This document shows positions 1-8,019 of a stretch of DNA of 64,000 nt, piece after piece (the stretch's first letter is position 1; each line of letters opens with the position of its first letter). The notes under the pieces were generated by a model that was not told where the DNA came from, made no database searches, and saw only the letters and a list, made by a program, of their open reading frames with translations. The stretch is from Pedobacter puniceum (GTDB lineage Bacteria > Bacteroidota > Bacteroidia > Sphingobacteriales > Sphingobacteriaceae), in the NCBI RefSeq assembly GCF_009674685.1, contig NZ_WKJI01000002.1, positions 868,001 through 932,000 on the forward strand, written 5' to 3'. A program made the position numbers and the translations under genes.

Positions 1-365
1 ATGATACAGATTTGCAAGCCTTAGCTGCTGATGGTTTTGATGTGATTATAGATAGCGCTATTGGCGAAGGTTTTGCCAAACACTTAAACCATGTAAAACC
101 TGGTGCTCGTTTGGTTTTCTTTGGCGCTACAGCCGGAGATTTACCACCTCTTAATGCCCGTATCATCTTCTGGAAACAACTACAAATTATGGGTACAACG
201 ATGGGTACGGCTCAAGAATTTGAGGATATGCTACAATTTATGACCAAACATAAAATTAAACCCGTGGTAGAAAGCGTCTTTTCTTATGAAGATGCAGAGC
301 AAGCTATCCGTTTAATGGATCAATCAGACCAGTTTGGAAAGATTGTTATCACATTTAACGATTAA
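1..365 (+). CDS. Zinc-type alcohol dehydrogenase / quinone oxidoreductase family, C-terminal part
   Basis: The frame is open from the window edge, so the 5' part lies outside and the TTG at 12 is not a real start. The visible ~120 residues fit the end of the Rossmann domain and the C-terminal strand of the MDR superfamily. They show VIIDSAIGEGF, then the strand HVKPGARLVFFGAT and the terminal pattern KIKPVVESVFSYEDAEQAIRLM followed by GKIVI. These enzymes are NAD(P)H-dependent oxidoreductases; the substrate cannot be told from this fragment. The gene converges with the LytTR regulator, and the two stop codons overlap in a shared TTAA at 362-365, so there is no spacer for a terminator. Confidence 0.8.
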   Translation, partial: DTDLQALAADGFDVIIDSAIGEGFAKHLNHVKPGARLVFFGATAGDLPPLNARIIFWKQLQIMGTTMGTAQEFEDMLQFMTKHKIKPVVESVFSYEDAEQAIRLMDQSDQFGKIVITFND

Positions 366-1084
366 ACATTTCTACTCTCTATAGCCTTAAAAAATCCATC
401 CCGGTAGGTGTCTCCTATCGGGATAATTTTATCTCCAATAGTAATCCGGCTACGTTCTATACTTTCAATTTTATCTAAAGCAAGAATATAAGATTTATGT
501 ACCCTGATGAATTGATGCTCTGGTAAAACATCCTCCATTTTTTTCATGCTTTGCAAGGTAATGATACGTTCTGTTTTGGTATAGATGGAGATATAATCTT
601 TCAAACCCTCAATAAACAAAATATCATTTAAGTATATCTTTTGGATTTTATGCTCCGTTTTAACGAAAATAAAATTATTGATGGGGGCTGGAGCAGCATT
701 AGTTTCTACAGGAAGCGGAGCCACTACATTACATAACAATTGTTGTGCTTTTTGTGCTGCTTGGTAAAAACGCTCAAAAGCTACTGGCTTTAATAGATAA
801 TCAACCACATTAAGTTCGTAACCTTCTAAAGCATACTCTTGGTAGGCAGTAGTTAAAATTACCTTACACTTCCCGTTAGCGATTTTTAAAAACTGAATAC
901 CTGTTAGTTCTGGCATTTGCACATCAAGGAAAACCAAATCAGCTTCGCCGTTTTGTACGGCCATTAAAGCTTCAATAGGGTTTTGATAGCTTTTAACTAG
1001 GGTAAGAAAAGGTATTTTCTCAATATAATCAGAGATTATATCGATAGCCAAAGGCTCGTCATCTACAACAAGGCAGCGTATCAT
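362..1084 (-). CDS. LytTR-family response regulator
   Basis: This 240-residue DNA-binding response regulator has a receiver domain at about 1-120, with acidic pair D8/D9 and phosphoacceptor D54 in FLDVQMPELTG. A LytTR DNA-binding domain follows at about 135-240 (IQKIYLNDILFIEGLKDYI, then IRVHKSYILALDKI). It lies 2 bp downstream of the LytS-type kinase gene, so the pair should be co-transcribed and act as cognate partners. LytTR proteins bind tandem roughly 9-bp direct repeats about 21 bp apart; such a pair is present upstream of the kinase gene at 2166-2196. The target genes and the inducing signal are unknown. Confidence 0.93.
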   Translation of the reverse strand: MIRCLVVDDEPLAIDIISDYIEKIPFLTLVKSYQNPIEALMAVQNGEADLVFLDVQMPELTGIQFLKIANGKCKVILTTAYQEYALEGYELNVVDYLLKPVAFERFYQAAQKAQQLLCNVVAPLPVETNAAPAPINNFIFVKTEHKIQKIYLNDILFIEGLKDYISIYTKTERIITLQSMKKMEDVLPEHQFIRVHKSYILALDKIESIERSRITIGDKIIPIGDTYRDGFFKAIESRNV

Positions 1085-1086
1085 GG

Positions 1087-2112
1087 CTATAAATTTAAAT
1101 ATAATTCGCAGAAATAATGCTCTTCGCCATCTTCTACGGTAAGTTTATATTGCTGTGGATAGGTGAGGTCTAATCTTCTTTTCACATTTACCATACCTAT
1201 ACCACCAGTTTGATCTTTGTTTTGCTTGTTCTTAAGGTTACGTAGCGTAAAAAGTAGGGTGTTTTCAAACAGCGAAATATTAATATAAATAGGATTACGT
1301 TCATCAGTAGCAACACCGTGTTTAAAAGCATTCTCCACAAAAGAGATTAAAATTAAAGGCACAATAACTTGGTCTTTAACTTCGCCCTCTACCTCTAAAA
1401 CAACATGAGCACCTTCTCTAAACCTTAGCTTTTGAAGCTCTATATAACTTTGTAGATAATTAATCTCTTTAGCCAAATTTACCCTGCTATCATTACTCTC
1501 GTAGAGCATATAGCGCATAATTTCTGATAGTTTTAGAATAGCATTGGGTGTTGCATCAGATTTTTGATAGGCTAAAGAGTAAATATTATTTAGCGAGTTA
1601 AATAAAAAGTGGGGGTTTATTTGCGATTTTAGAAAGGCCAACTCTGCCGATAAACTTTGCTTTTCTAAATCGCTTTTTTCTTTCTCATTAAAAAACCAGT
1701 CGACTGTAAATTTATAAACAGTACTTAAGAATATAAAGAAGCCATTGGTAAGAAAGAAGGAAATTATATTAGCCCAAAACTCGTTATCGGCTATTTTTTT
1801 ACCCTCTATAGTGATGTCTAAATTGCTGAGCTTAAACATGTAAAAGCTTTCGGCATACTTTATCAGTGTAAAAAATATCACCACAGCAGAGCAAGAGAAA
1901 AACCATAAAAAGAATTTTCTTTTGTTTAATGTTGCCGGGATAATGATATAGAGGTTAACGTAAAAGATAATCACGTTAAGGATAGACATATTGATGAAAT
2001 GGATATAGAAACCCTTGCTAGAGTTAAATCCGCCGGAAGCTACAAGGGTAAATAGGGCAATTAAAAAAGCCCATACCATACCATGTAGCATTATTTTCTT
2101 TCTCCAGTTCAT
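1087..2112 (-). CDS. LytS/YehU-type sensor histidine kinase (His_kinase family)
   Basis: This is a 341-residue membrane kinase. Four hydrophobic segments lie in the first ~140 residues (about 10-26, 40-58, 68-86 and 116-135), followed by a short coiled stretch. The His_kinase domain contains LKSQINPHFLFNSLNNIYSL, with phospho-accepting H168. An HATPase domain follows, with N-box SFVENAFKHG and glycine motif GGIGMVNVKRRL. It is the first gene of a two-gene operon with the LytTR regulator. There is no extracytoplasmic sensor domain of any size, so the signal is probably sensed in or at the membrane (inference). The start ATG is followed by a conventional transmembrane N-terminus. Confidence 0.93.
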   Translation of the reverse strand: MNWRKKIMLHGMVWAFLIALFTLVASGGFNSSKGFYIHFINMSILNVIIFYVNLYIIIPATLNKRKFFLWFFSCSAVVIFFTLIKYAESFYMFKLSNLDITIEGKKIADNEFWANIISFFLTNGFFIFLSTVYKFTVDWFFNEKEKSDLEKQSLSAELAFLKSQINPHFLFNSLNNIYSLAYQKSDATPNAILKLSEIMRYMLYESNDSRVNLAKEINYLQSYIELQKLRFREGAHVVLEVEGEVKDQVIVPLILISFVENAFKHGVATDERNPIYINISLFENTLLFTLRNLKNKQNKDQTGGIGMVNVKRRLDLTYPQQYKLTVEDGEEHYFCELYLNL

Positions 2113-2165
2113 TTTCTCTAATGTCTTAAAATTATTGGTTTTTATGCTTTTCTGTGATACTTTTT

Positions 2166-2196
2166 TCTACCAACGCCCATATTTTATCTACCAACG
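2166..2196 (-). promoter_or_regulatory. Tandem direct repeat, candidate LytTR binding site
   Basis: The 10-mer TCTACCAACG occurs at 2166-2175 and again at 2187-2196, a period of exactly 21 bp. On the minus strand each half reads CGTTGGTAGA. This resembles the LytTR half-site core (GTT followed by N, purine, T/G), although the first one or two positions of the published consensus do not match. The site lies 54 bp upstream of the LytS-type kinase start. Autoregulation is inferred from position and spacing. Confidence 0.5.
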
Positions 2197-2270
2197 GGCA
2201 TTAGTGTTTAAAAATGGGTTTATCTGCTAAAATGGCTATTCGTCTTTAAATATAGGGGCTTAGTATAATA

Positions 2271-2290
2271 CTTTTTAGGAAGCTAAAAAG
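2271..2290. other. Small hairpin in the intergenic region
   Basis: CTTTTTAG and CTAAAAAG form a perfect 8-bp stem with a 4-nt loop, about 44 bp before the small ORF at 2334. It is AT-rich and lacks a following U-tract, so it is not a convincing terminator. It could also be chance structure in AT-rich DNA. Confidence 0.3.
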
Positions 2291-2333
2291 ATGGTGAATA
2301 TTTGTTTCAACAAAACGATAAAACAAACAAAAG

Positions 2334-2528
2334 ATGAAAAAAATATCAACCTCTGTATCGCCATTTATCATGTTAATAGTTCCTGTAATTTTAATTTTAG
2401 GACTTTCATTAGGATTAAAACAACAACAGCAAACAGAAGAAGCTTTTACAGCAGCTCATAAAAGTAAAGCTACTTTATTGGTAGAGGCTAGTGTTTCTTC
2501 TTTGGTAAGTGTGATGTTAAAAAAATAA
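2334..2528 (+). CDS. Small hydrophobic hypothetical protein
   Basis: A 64-residue ORF starts at ATG after an A-rich leader. Residues about 8-28 form one hydrophobic helix rich in I, L and V, followed by LKQQQQTEEAF and a polar tail. This could be a single-pass membrane protein or an uncleaved signal anchor. No family was recognised. It stands alone in a gene-poor stretch, divergent from the LytS/LytTR operon. Residue composition looks protein-like (hydrophobic segment preceded by MKK), which is the main support for coding. Confidence 0.5.
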   Translation: MKKISTSVSPFIMLIVPVILILGLSLGLKQQQQTEEAFTAAHKSKATLLVEASVSSLVSVMLKK

Positions 2529-2993
2529 AGGTAATTGGGTTTAAGACTTTTAAAATCTTACAACTCTGTATATATCTCAAAATTTGGCCTTCATGTATAA
2601 GGCTTTCCAACACTAGCCGGGTTGCGGCCTCTTTCTGTTCCTTGATAAAAAGAAACAAAAACGAGGAACGAGTTCATGAATGCCTAAGAAAAACCATAAA
2701 CAAAAAATGAATAAATCAAGGCTGATGAATATTTGTTGTTTCGTCTAAATAAATCTTCATCTACAATCCTGAGTGGTGTGAAAGGTTTTACTTGATGATT
2801 GCTTCTACAACACCCTTCGGATTGTTTCCCGATACTGCTTGATAAAATTTCTACAAAAGATTTATTTGACTTCGCTTCCAAATCTTCATAGGCCATCCTT
2901 CATTCTTAGGAAAAGTTTTATTTAATATTATTGGAAATTCCTAAATATCGCTTTTTAGGCATCTTTTTACTTAAAATCCCTCCCTCTTTGATT

Positions 2994-3009
2994 CTCCCTC
3001 CAGAGGGAG
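2994..3009. repeat. GC-rich palindrome CTCCCTC-CA-GAGGGAG
   Basis: A perfect 7-bp inverted repeat with a 2-nt loop. Together with the similar palindrome at 3091 it resembles the short purine/pyrimidine palindromes scattered between Bacteroidota genes. The family assignment is from general knowledge, not from a search. Confidence 0.5.
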
Positions 3010-3090
3010 ATACTGACGGCATACCTATTAAGTGTATTATAAACAGAAATCTTATTTTAAAAGACAACTCCTCACCCATTTGCAAAGTAT

Positions 3091-3119
3091 CCCCCTCTTG
3101 AGGGGGTGTAGGGGGAGGT
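3091..3119. repeat. GC-rich palindrome CCCCCTC-TT-GAGGGGG with G-rich tail
   Basis: A perfect 7-bp inverted repeat with a 2-nt loop, followed by TGTAGGGGGAGG. It stands out in AT-rich surroundings and is of the same type as 2994-3009. A weak relative (ACCCCCAAAGGGGAGG) occurs at about 19804 between fecR and the sigma gene. Confidence 0.5.
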
Positions 3120-3307
3120 TATTTATACACTACCCTCTACTATATCTAAATTTCAGCTATTGAGGTCTTTTTACTTTCTACTTTAAGAGAACATTTCGTA
3201 CTCCGTTAGTATAATAATAAACCACATCCATCCTACTAAAGAAACATCAACCCTTGCAACTGTGGCAATAAACCTCGTACTTCGTAGAGGAACAAAACAA
3301 AATTGTC

Positions 3308-4690
3308 TTGGCTAAAACTAAATCTTCTTATTTCTGTCAGAGTTGCGGATATGAATCTCCAAAATGGTTAGGAAAATGTCCTGCATGCCAGCAATGGAAC
3401 ACTTTTGTTGAAGAAGTGGTAGAGAAAAAATCTAACGGTGTACCCGATTGGAAAAGTGCTGGAAGTGCTTCGTTAAGCAGAGTAAACAAACCTTCTAAAG
3501 TTCAAGAAATTGTATATACAGAAGAACACCGTTTGGTAACACCAGATAAAGAACTAAATCGTGTACTAGGTGGTGGTATTGTTGGTGGTTCTTTAGTATT
3601 AATAGGTGGCGAGCCGGGCATAGGTAAATCTACCTTGATGTTACAATTGGCTCTTATTGTGCCTAAACTAAAAGTACTTTATGTATCTGGCGAGGAGAGC
3701 GAGCAGCAAATTAAGCTTAGAGCAGAGCGTATTTTAGCCAAACCGATGTCAGACTGTTATATCCTCACAGAAACATCAACACAAAATATATTTAAGCAAA
3801 TAGAGCTACTTGAGCCTAACTTGGTAATCATTGATTCTATCCAAACCTTACATTCATCACATATAGAATCTACTCCGGGAAGTGTTTCGCAGGTGAGAGA
3901 ATGTACGGCAGAACTTTTGCGTTTTGCTAAAGAATCATCAACTCCTGTATTTTTAATTGGGCATATTACCAAAGATGGGATGATAGCTGGGCCAAAAATA
4001 TTAGAACACATGGTTGATACCGTTTTGCAGTTTGAAGGCGATAGGCATCATGTTTACAGAATACTAAGAGCAATTAAAAACAGATTTGGCTCAGCATCAG
4101 AACTAGGTATTTATGAAATGGAAGGAACAGGGCTTAGAGAAGTTTCTAACCCCTCAGAAATACTATTATCGCAAAGGGAAGAACCTTTAAGTGGTGTTAC
4201 CATATCGGCCACTATGGAAGGCATGCGCCCCATGCTGATAGAAACCCAGGCATTGGTAAGTACATCGCCTTACGGTACACCCCAACGTTCTGCAACAGGT
4301 TTTGATACCCGTCGTATGAACATGCTTTTGGCGGTATTAGAGAAAAGATGCGGATTTAAATTGGGTGCAAAAGATGTTTTTCTTAACATAGCCGGTGGCA
4401 TTAGGGTAGAAGACCCTAGTATAGATTTAGGTTTGGTAGCAGCAATAATTTCTTCTCATGAAGATATTCCGGTTTCTTATAAAATTTGTTTTGCTGCCGA
4501 GGTAGGTTTATCCGGAGAGATAAGAGCCGTTACCCGGATAGAGCAACGTATTGCAGAGGCACAGAAGTTGGGTTTCGAGCAAATTTTCATTTCTAAATAC
4601 AATAAAAAAGGCTTAGATGTAAGCAAGTATCAAATAGAAATAAAAATTGTTTCTAAGGTAGAAGAGATGTTTAGCTTATTATTTGGTTAG
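3308..4690 (+). CDS. radA: DNA repair protein RadA (Sms)
   Basis: This 460-residue RadA is a RecA-like ATPase that promotes branch migration and processing of recombination intermediates. It has a four-cysteine zinc finger at about 9-28 (CQSCGYESPKW, KCPACQQW). The Walker A motif GGEPGIGKST is near residue 100. The RadA signature KNRFGS lies near 257-262, and a Lon-protease-like C-terminal domain is at about 280-460. The TTG start gives the family-typical MAKTKSSYFC, and no alternative start fits. It is transcribed alone after a long intergenic region. Confidence 0.97.
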   Translation: MAKTKSSYFCQSCGYESPKWLGKCPACQQWNTFVEEVVEKKSNGVPDWKSAGSASLSRVNKPSKVQEIVYTEEHRLVTPDKELNRVLGGGIVGGSLVLIGGEPGIGKSTLMLQLALIVPKLKVLYVSGEESEQQIKLRAERILAKPMSDCYILTETSTQNIFKQIELLEPNLVIIDSIQTLHSSHIESTPGSVSQVRECTAELLRFAKESSTPVFLIGHITKDGMIAGPKILEHMVDTVLQFEGDRHHVYRILRAIKNRFGSASELGIYEMEGTGLREVSNPSEILLSQREEPLSGVTISATMEGMRPMLIETQALVSTSPYGTPQRSATGFDTRRMNMLLAVLEKRCGFKLGAKDVFLNIAGGIRVEDPSIDLGLVAAIISSHEDIPVSYKICFAAEVGLSGEIRAVTRIEQRIAEAQKLGFEQIFISKYNKKGLDVSKYQIEIKIVSKVEEMFSLLFG

Positions 4691-4734
4691 TTATCTCATC
4701 GTAAAAATTTATATTTTCTTCATAGTTAGGATTT

Positions 4735-4760
4735 AAATGAGAAAGAAAAAGCTCATTTTT
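4735..4760 (+). terminator. Possible weak terminator after radA
   Basis: AAATGAG (4735-4741) pairs with CTCATTT (4752-4758) across a 10-nt purine-rich loop, and five Ts run to 4760. The stem is short and AT-rich. Confidence 0.4.
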
Positions 4761-4808
4761 GTTTAACACATTCTTGTACTACCCGCAAGATTCAAATAAA
4801 ATTTAAAG

Positions 4809-5294
4809 ATGAAAAGAATATTACTACTCTCTTTTACAGCTCTTTTTGCTATATCATGTAATTCTATATCACAAAAAGTAGAATTAAAAGGGCCACAACT
4901 GGTTAAAGGTACAACCTATGGCGATTCTGTTTTTGATAACAATATAAAAAGTTTAGAGGCTGTAAAATCTGTTGCAGAAAAATCTGGAGCTACTGAAGCT
5001 AAAATAACTGGTGTTGTTACAGAAGTTTGTCAGAAAAAAGGATGTTGGTTAAAGTTAAAATCAGCAGATGGTGAGGATTTACATGTGACCTTTAAAAATT
5101 ATGCTTTCTTTGTTCCTAAAGATATAGCAGGTAAAACCGTTGTTCTAGATGGTGTTGCCAAAATAGATACCGTTTCTGTAGAAACCCAAAGACATTATGC
5201 AGAAGATGCAGGAAAATCTCAAGAAGAGATTAATAAAATCACTACTTCTAAAGTAAAACTTAGCTTTGAAGCTAAGGGAGTAGTAGTGATGTAG
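4809..5294 (+). CDS. DUF4920 domain lipoprotein
   Basis: This 161-residue exported protein has a lipoprotein signal peptide ending LFAISC, with acylated C17. A DUF4920 domain covers about 27-160, with the pattern GPQLVKGTTYGDS and the conserved pair of cysteines in EVCQKKGCWLKL. This is a small OB-fold-like domain of unknown function, common in Bacteroidota and often on the periplasmic face. The gene appears monocistronic, ending in a strong bidirectional terminator shared with the convergent gene. Confidence 0.85.
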   Translation: MKRILLLSFTALFAISCNSISQKVELKGPQLVKGTTYGDSVFDNNIKSLEAVKSVAEKSGATEAKITGVVTEVCQKKGCWLKLKSADGEDLHVTFKNYAFFVPKDIAGKTVVLDGVAKIDTVSVETQRHYAEDAGKSQEEINKITTSKVKLSFEAKGVVVM

Positions 5295-5313
5295 GGAGGA
5301 TTTTTTTAAAAAT

Positions 5314-5347
5314 AAAAAGGGTTGAAAATTTACTTCAACCCTTTTTT
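5314..5347. terminator. Bidirectional rho-independent terminator
   Basis: GGGTTGAA (5319-5326) pairs with TTCAACCC (5334-5341) across a 7-nt loop. The stem is flanked by AAAAA on the left and TTTTTT on the right, so it can terminate both the DUF4920 gene and the convergent gene at 5351. Confidence 0.85.
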
Positions 5348-5350
5348 ATT

Positions 5351-6160
5351 TTATGGCTGTATAGAAACAGTTCTTTCTGTGGGGTTAAAGGCATTACTAA
5401 CGGTTTTACCGTTTTTATCTACCAGCTCAATCCTGATTTTTAAATTACCTGCTGGTGCGCCTTTAATAAAATAAGGTGTCCAATTATCTACTGTAAAAGA
5501 AGTATCGGCAACATTAACCTTTACTTTATAGTCTTTAGCAGAAAGTTTAGCATTATAAACAAAGAAATCTAACAAGACATTTTTAGCATCCTGACCTTTA
5601 TAATCTCCTTTTGGTCTGCTGTAAAATAGCATGGGCTCTTTAGGTGTAGGAAGCGATACAAATTTACCATTTTCATCAATTTTAAATTTAATTAAAACAG
5701 ATGCTCCTGGAGATTTTACCGATAAATGGTAAGACCTAGACAAGAAATTAAGCAAATAATGCTCGCTGTTTTTAGCTAATTTAACCGTATTGGTTGGCTT
5801 GTATAAAGCTTGGTAAGGTTTATTATCTAAAATAAAATGGATATGTTGCCCTTCAGCAGAGTTAGCACAATGCTCTTCAGGCATGTTTTCTGTTTGCTTG
5901 GTAAGCTCGTAATTCTTCACATCAAAGTTAAAAGTTACTTTAACAGAATCTGCGCCTAGTGGTTCTGTAGTTACATTACTAATGCTAAGTTTTGCATTAG
6001 GGAACTCGTTACTTTCTTTAAGCGCCTCTATGCTAAGGCCTTTATGGTCTTTACCGCTATGTTCTTGATGATTATGGTGTGTTTGGCTATTGGCAACTGC
6101 CAACTGAAGTATTACTGCTGTAGCGGTTAATAAAGTGTGTCTTAAATTTAATTTCATCAT
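5351..6160 (-). CDS. Secreted hypothetical protein with His-rich N-terminus
   Basis: A 269-residue exported protein with a signal peptide at about 1-25. It is followed by a histidine-rich segment (HHNHQEHSGKDH) that could bind metal. The remainder looks like two beta-rich modules, one with IHFILDNKPYQALY and one with DFFVYNAKLSAKDYKVKVNV. No catalytic motif or named family was recognised, and the function is unknown. The first two codons are both ATG (6160 and 6157). It shares a terminator with the DUF4920 gene and lies downstream of the aldehyde dehydrogenase gene on the same strand, 52 bp away, so the two may be co-transcribed. Confidence 0.8.
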   Translation of the reverse strand: MMKLNLRHTLLTATAVILQLAVANSQTHHNHQEHSGKDHKGLSIEALKESNEFPNAKLSISNVTTEPLGADSVKVTFNFDVKNYELTKQTENMPEEHCANSAEGQHIHFILDNKPYQALYKPTNTVKLAKNSEHYLLNFLSRSYHLSVKSPGASVLIKFKIDENGKFVSLPTPKEPMLFYSRPKGDYKGQDAKNVLLDFFVYNAKLSAKDYKVKVNVADTSFTVDNWTPYFIKGAPAGNLKIRIELVDKNGKTVSNAFNPTERTVSIQP

Positions 6161-6212
6161 CGTGATTTTTATGTGTGCTATTTAATATTAAAGATAAAGG
6201 GTTTAAAAACAT

Positions 6213-7748
6213 TTATATATCAAATTTTATGCCTTGTGCTAAAGGAAGCTTTGTAGAGTAATTGATGGTATTGGTTTGCCTTCTCATATACGCTTTCCAA
6301 GCATCAGAACCAGATTCTCTACCGCCTCCAGTCTCTTTTTCACCACCAAAAGCACCGCCAATTTCTGCACCAGATGTGCCAATATTTACATTTGCAATGC
6401 CGCAATCAGAGCCGTTAACGCTTAAAAACTGCTCGGCTTCTCTTAAATTATTTGTCATAATAGCAGATGATAAGCCTTGCGGAACATCATTCTGTATAGC
6501 TATAGCTTCATCTAAACTTTTGTATTTCATGATATACAAAATAGGTGCAAAAGTTTCTGTTTTAACAATATCAAAATGGGGTTCTACTTCGGCAATACAA
6601 GGTTTAACATAACAACCCGAGGTGTAAGCTTCGCCACTTAAAACTCCGCCTTCAACAATAAAATTTCCGCCTTGTGCTTTGCACTGTTCTATAGCTGCAA
6701 TATAATGTGCTACGGCTTGCTTATCTATCAATGGGCCAACATGGTTTTTCTCATCCAAGGGGTTGCCAATCTTAAGTTGCCCATAAGCTTTAACGAGTTT
6801 TTCTTTAAAAGTATGGTAAACACTTTCGTGGATGATTAACCTACGGGTAGAAGTACATCTTTGTCCGGCTGTACCAACAGCACCAAATACTGCTCCTATA
6901 AGGCTCATATCTAAATCTGCCTCAGCAGATATGATGATGGCGTTATTGCCTCCTAATTCTAGTAAATATTTACCTAGTCTAGCAGCAACAGCTTGCGCAA
7001 CCGCTTTACCCATTCTGGTAGAACCTGTTGCTGATAGTAAGGCTACTTTACTATCAAGAGCTAGTTTTTCTCCTAAGATGCTATCACCACATAACAAACA
7101 AGAAACACCTTCTGGTACTTGATTTTCTTCAAAAACTTTTGAGATGATTTGCTGGCAGGCAATGGCCGTTAAAGGTGTCTTTTCTGATGGTTTCCAAACG
7201 CAAACATTACCACAAACCCATGCTAGGGCTGCATTCCAACTCCAAACCGCAACCGGGAAATTAAAGGCTGATATGATACCAACCACACCTAGAGGATGCC
7301 ACTGCTCGTACATACGGTGTTGCGGCCTTTCTGAGTGCATGGTTAATCCGTATAATTGTCTTGATAAGCCAACAGCAAAATCACAAATATCAATCATCTC
7401 TTGTACTTCTCCCAAACCTTCTTGCAGGCTTTTCCCCATCTCGTAAGAAACTAAAGTTCCTAAAGCATTTTTATGCGCTCTTAGGGCTTCTCCTATTTGC
7501 CTTACAATTTCGCCACGTTTGGGTGCTGGCCAATTTCTCCAAATTACAAAAGCTTTTTCCGCTTGTTCAACAGTTTTATCATAAACTTCTTTAGTGGCAA
7601 AACTTACTTTGGCGATCTCTTTTCCATTAACCGGAGAGAAAATAGCCATTATTTCTTCCCCACTAAACCAATGGCTGCCTGTGCTAGCACCACTATTTAT
7701 TTCTTTAAGATTTAGTACTTCTAAAATATGTTGAATTTTATTTTCCAT
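6213..7748 (-). CDS. Aldehyde dehydrogenase, ALDH7 / aminoadipate-semialdehyde dehydrogenase type
   Basis: This 511-residue NAD(P)+-dependent aldehyde dehydrogenase resembles the ALDH7 (antiquitin) branch. Those enzymes oxidise L-2-aminoadipate-6-semialdehyde/piperideine-6-carboxylate in lysine catabolism. Visible landmarks are FNFPVAVWSWNAALAWVCG, the general base E264 in LLELGGNNA, catalytic C298 in GQRCTSTRR, and ETFAPILYIMKY near the C-terminus. The length is normal for the family. No other lysine-degradation gene is adjacent, so the substrate is inferred from family resemblance. Confidence 0.9.
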   Translation of the reverse strand: MENKIQHILEVLNLKEINSGASTGSHWFSGEEIMAIFSPVNGKEIAKVSFATKEVYDKTVEQAEKAFVIWRNWPAPKRGEIVRQIGEALRAHKNALGTLVSYEMGKSLQEGLGEVQEMIDICDFAVGLSRQLYGLTMHSERPQHRMYEQWHPLGVVGIISAFNFPVAVWSWNAALAWVCGNVCVWKPSEKTPLTAIACQQIISKVFEENQVPEGVSCLLCGDSILGEKLALDSKVALLSATGSTRMGKAVAQAVAARLGKYLLELGGNNAIIISAEADLDMSLIGAVFGAVGTAGQRCTSTRRLIIHESVYHTFKEKLVKAYGQLKIGNPLDEKNHVGPLIDKQAVAHYIAAIEQCKAQGGNFIVEGGVLSGEAYTSGCYVKPCIAEVEPHFDIVKTETFAPILYIMKYKSLDEAIAIQNDVPQGLSSAIMTNNLREAEQFLSVNGSDCGIANVNIGTSGAEIGGAFGGEKETGGGRESGSDAWKAYMRRQTNTINYSTKLPLAQGIKFDI

Positions 7749-8019
7749 GATGTGCTATATGATAACGATTAAATATCGGGCTAAATTTTTGCATTCTTTA
7801 ATTAACAATCATAAACTAAAATGTTCAAAAAAATATAGCCTTAGAAAGGCTTTGTATAGCATTAATTATCAATTAATTAAGAATAGTGGTGTCTATTTGT
7901 TGAAAAATAAATGCATTAATTAATATCATAAATTATAATTTGAGAGTAATTATTGTTCTGTATACTAGGCATTATCCAATACTGTACAGAAAATTACGTT
8001 CTCTATAATATTAATAGTC

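Larger units (their letters stand above)
2529..3307. other. Gene-poor interval with short palindromic repeats
   Basis: No convincing gene was seen. The stretch contains two G/C-rich palindromes (2994-3009 and 3091-3106), a segment near 2625-2680 resembling the degenerate dispersed sequences of many Bacteroidota intergenic regions, and the radA upstream region. A 70-codon minus-strand ORF (2684-2896) has no recognisable domain and is low in hydrophobic-core pattern; it was judged non-coding. Confidence 0.5.

Noticed and set aside
2015-2230. 71-codon plus-strand ORF overlapping the LytS-type kinase start
   Set aside because: Antisense to a well-supported gene and covering its regulatory repeat; composition is not protein-like.
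2684-2896. 70-codon minus-strand ORF upstream of radA
   Set aside because: No recognisable domain, no protein-like hydrophobic pattern, and it lies in a stretch resembling decayed intergenic repeat DNA.
6262-7715. Several plus-strand ORFs opposite the aldehyde dehydrogenase
   Set aside because: Antisense shadows of a gene with complete catalytic motifs.
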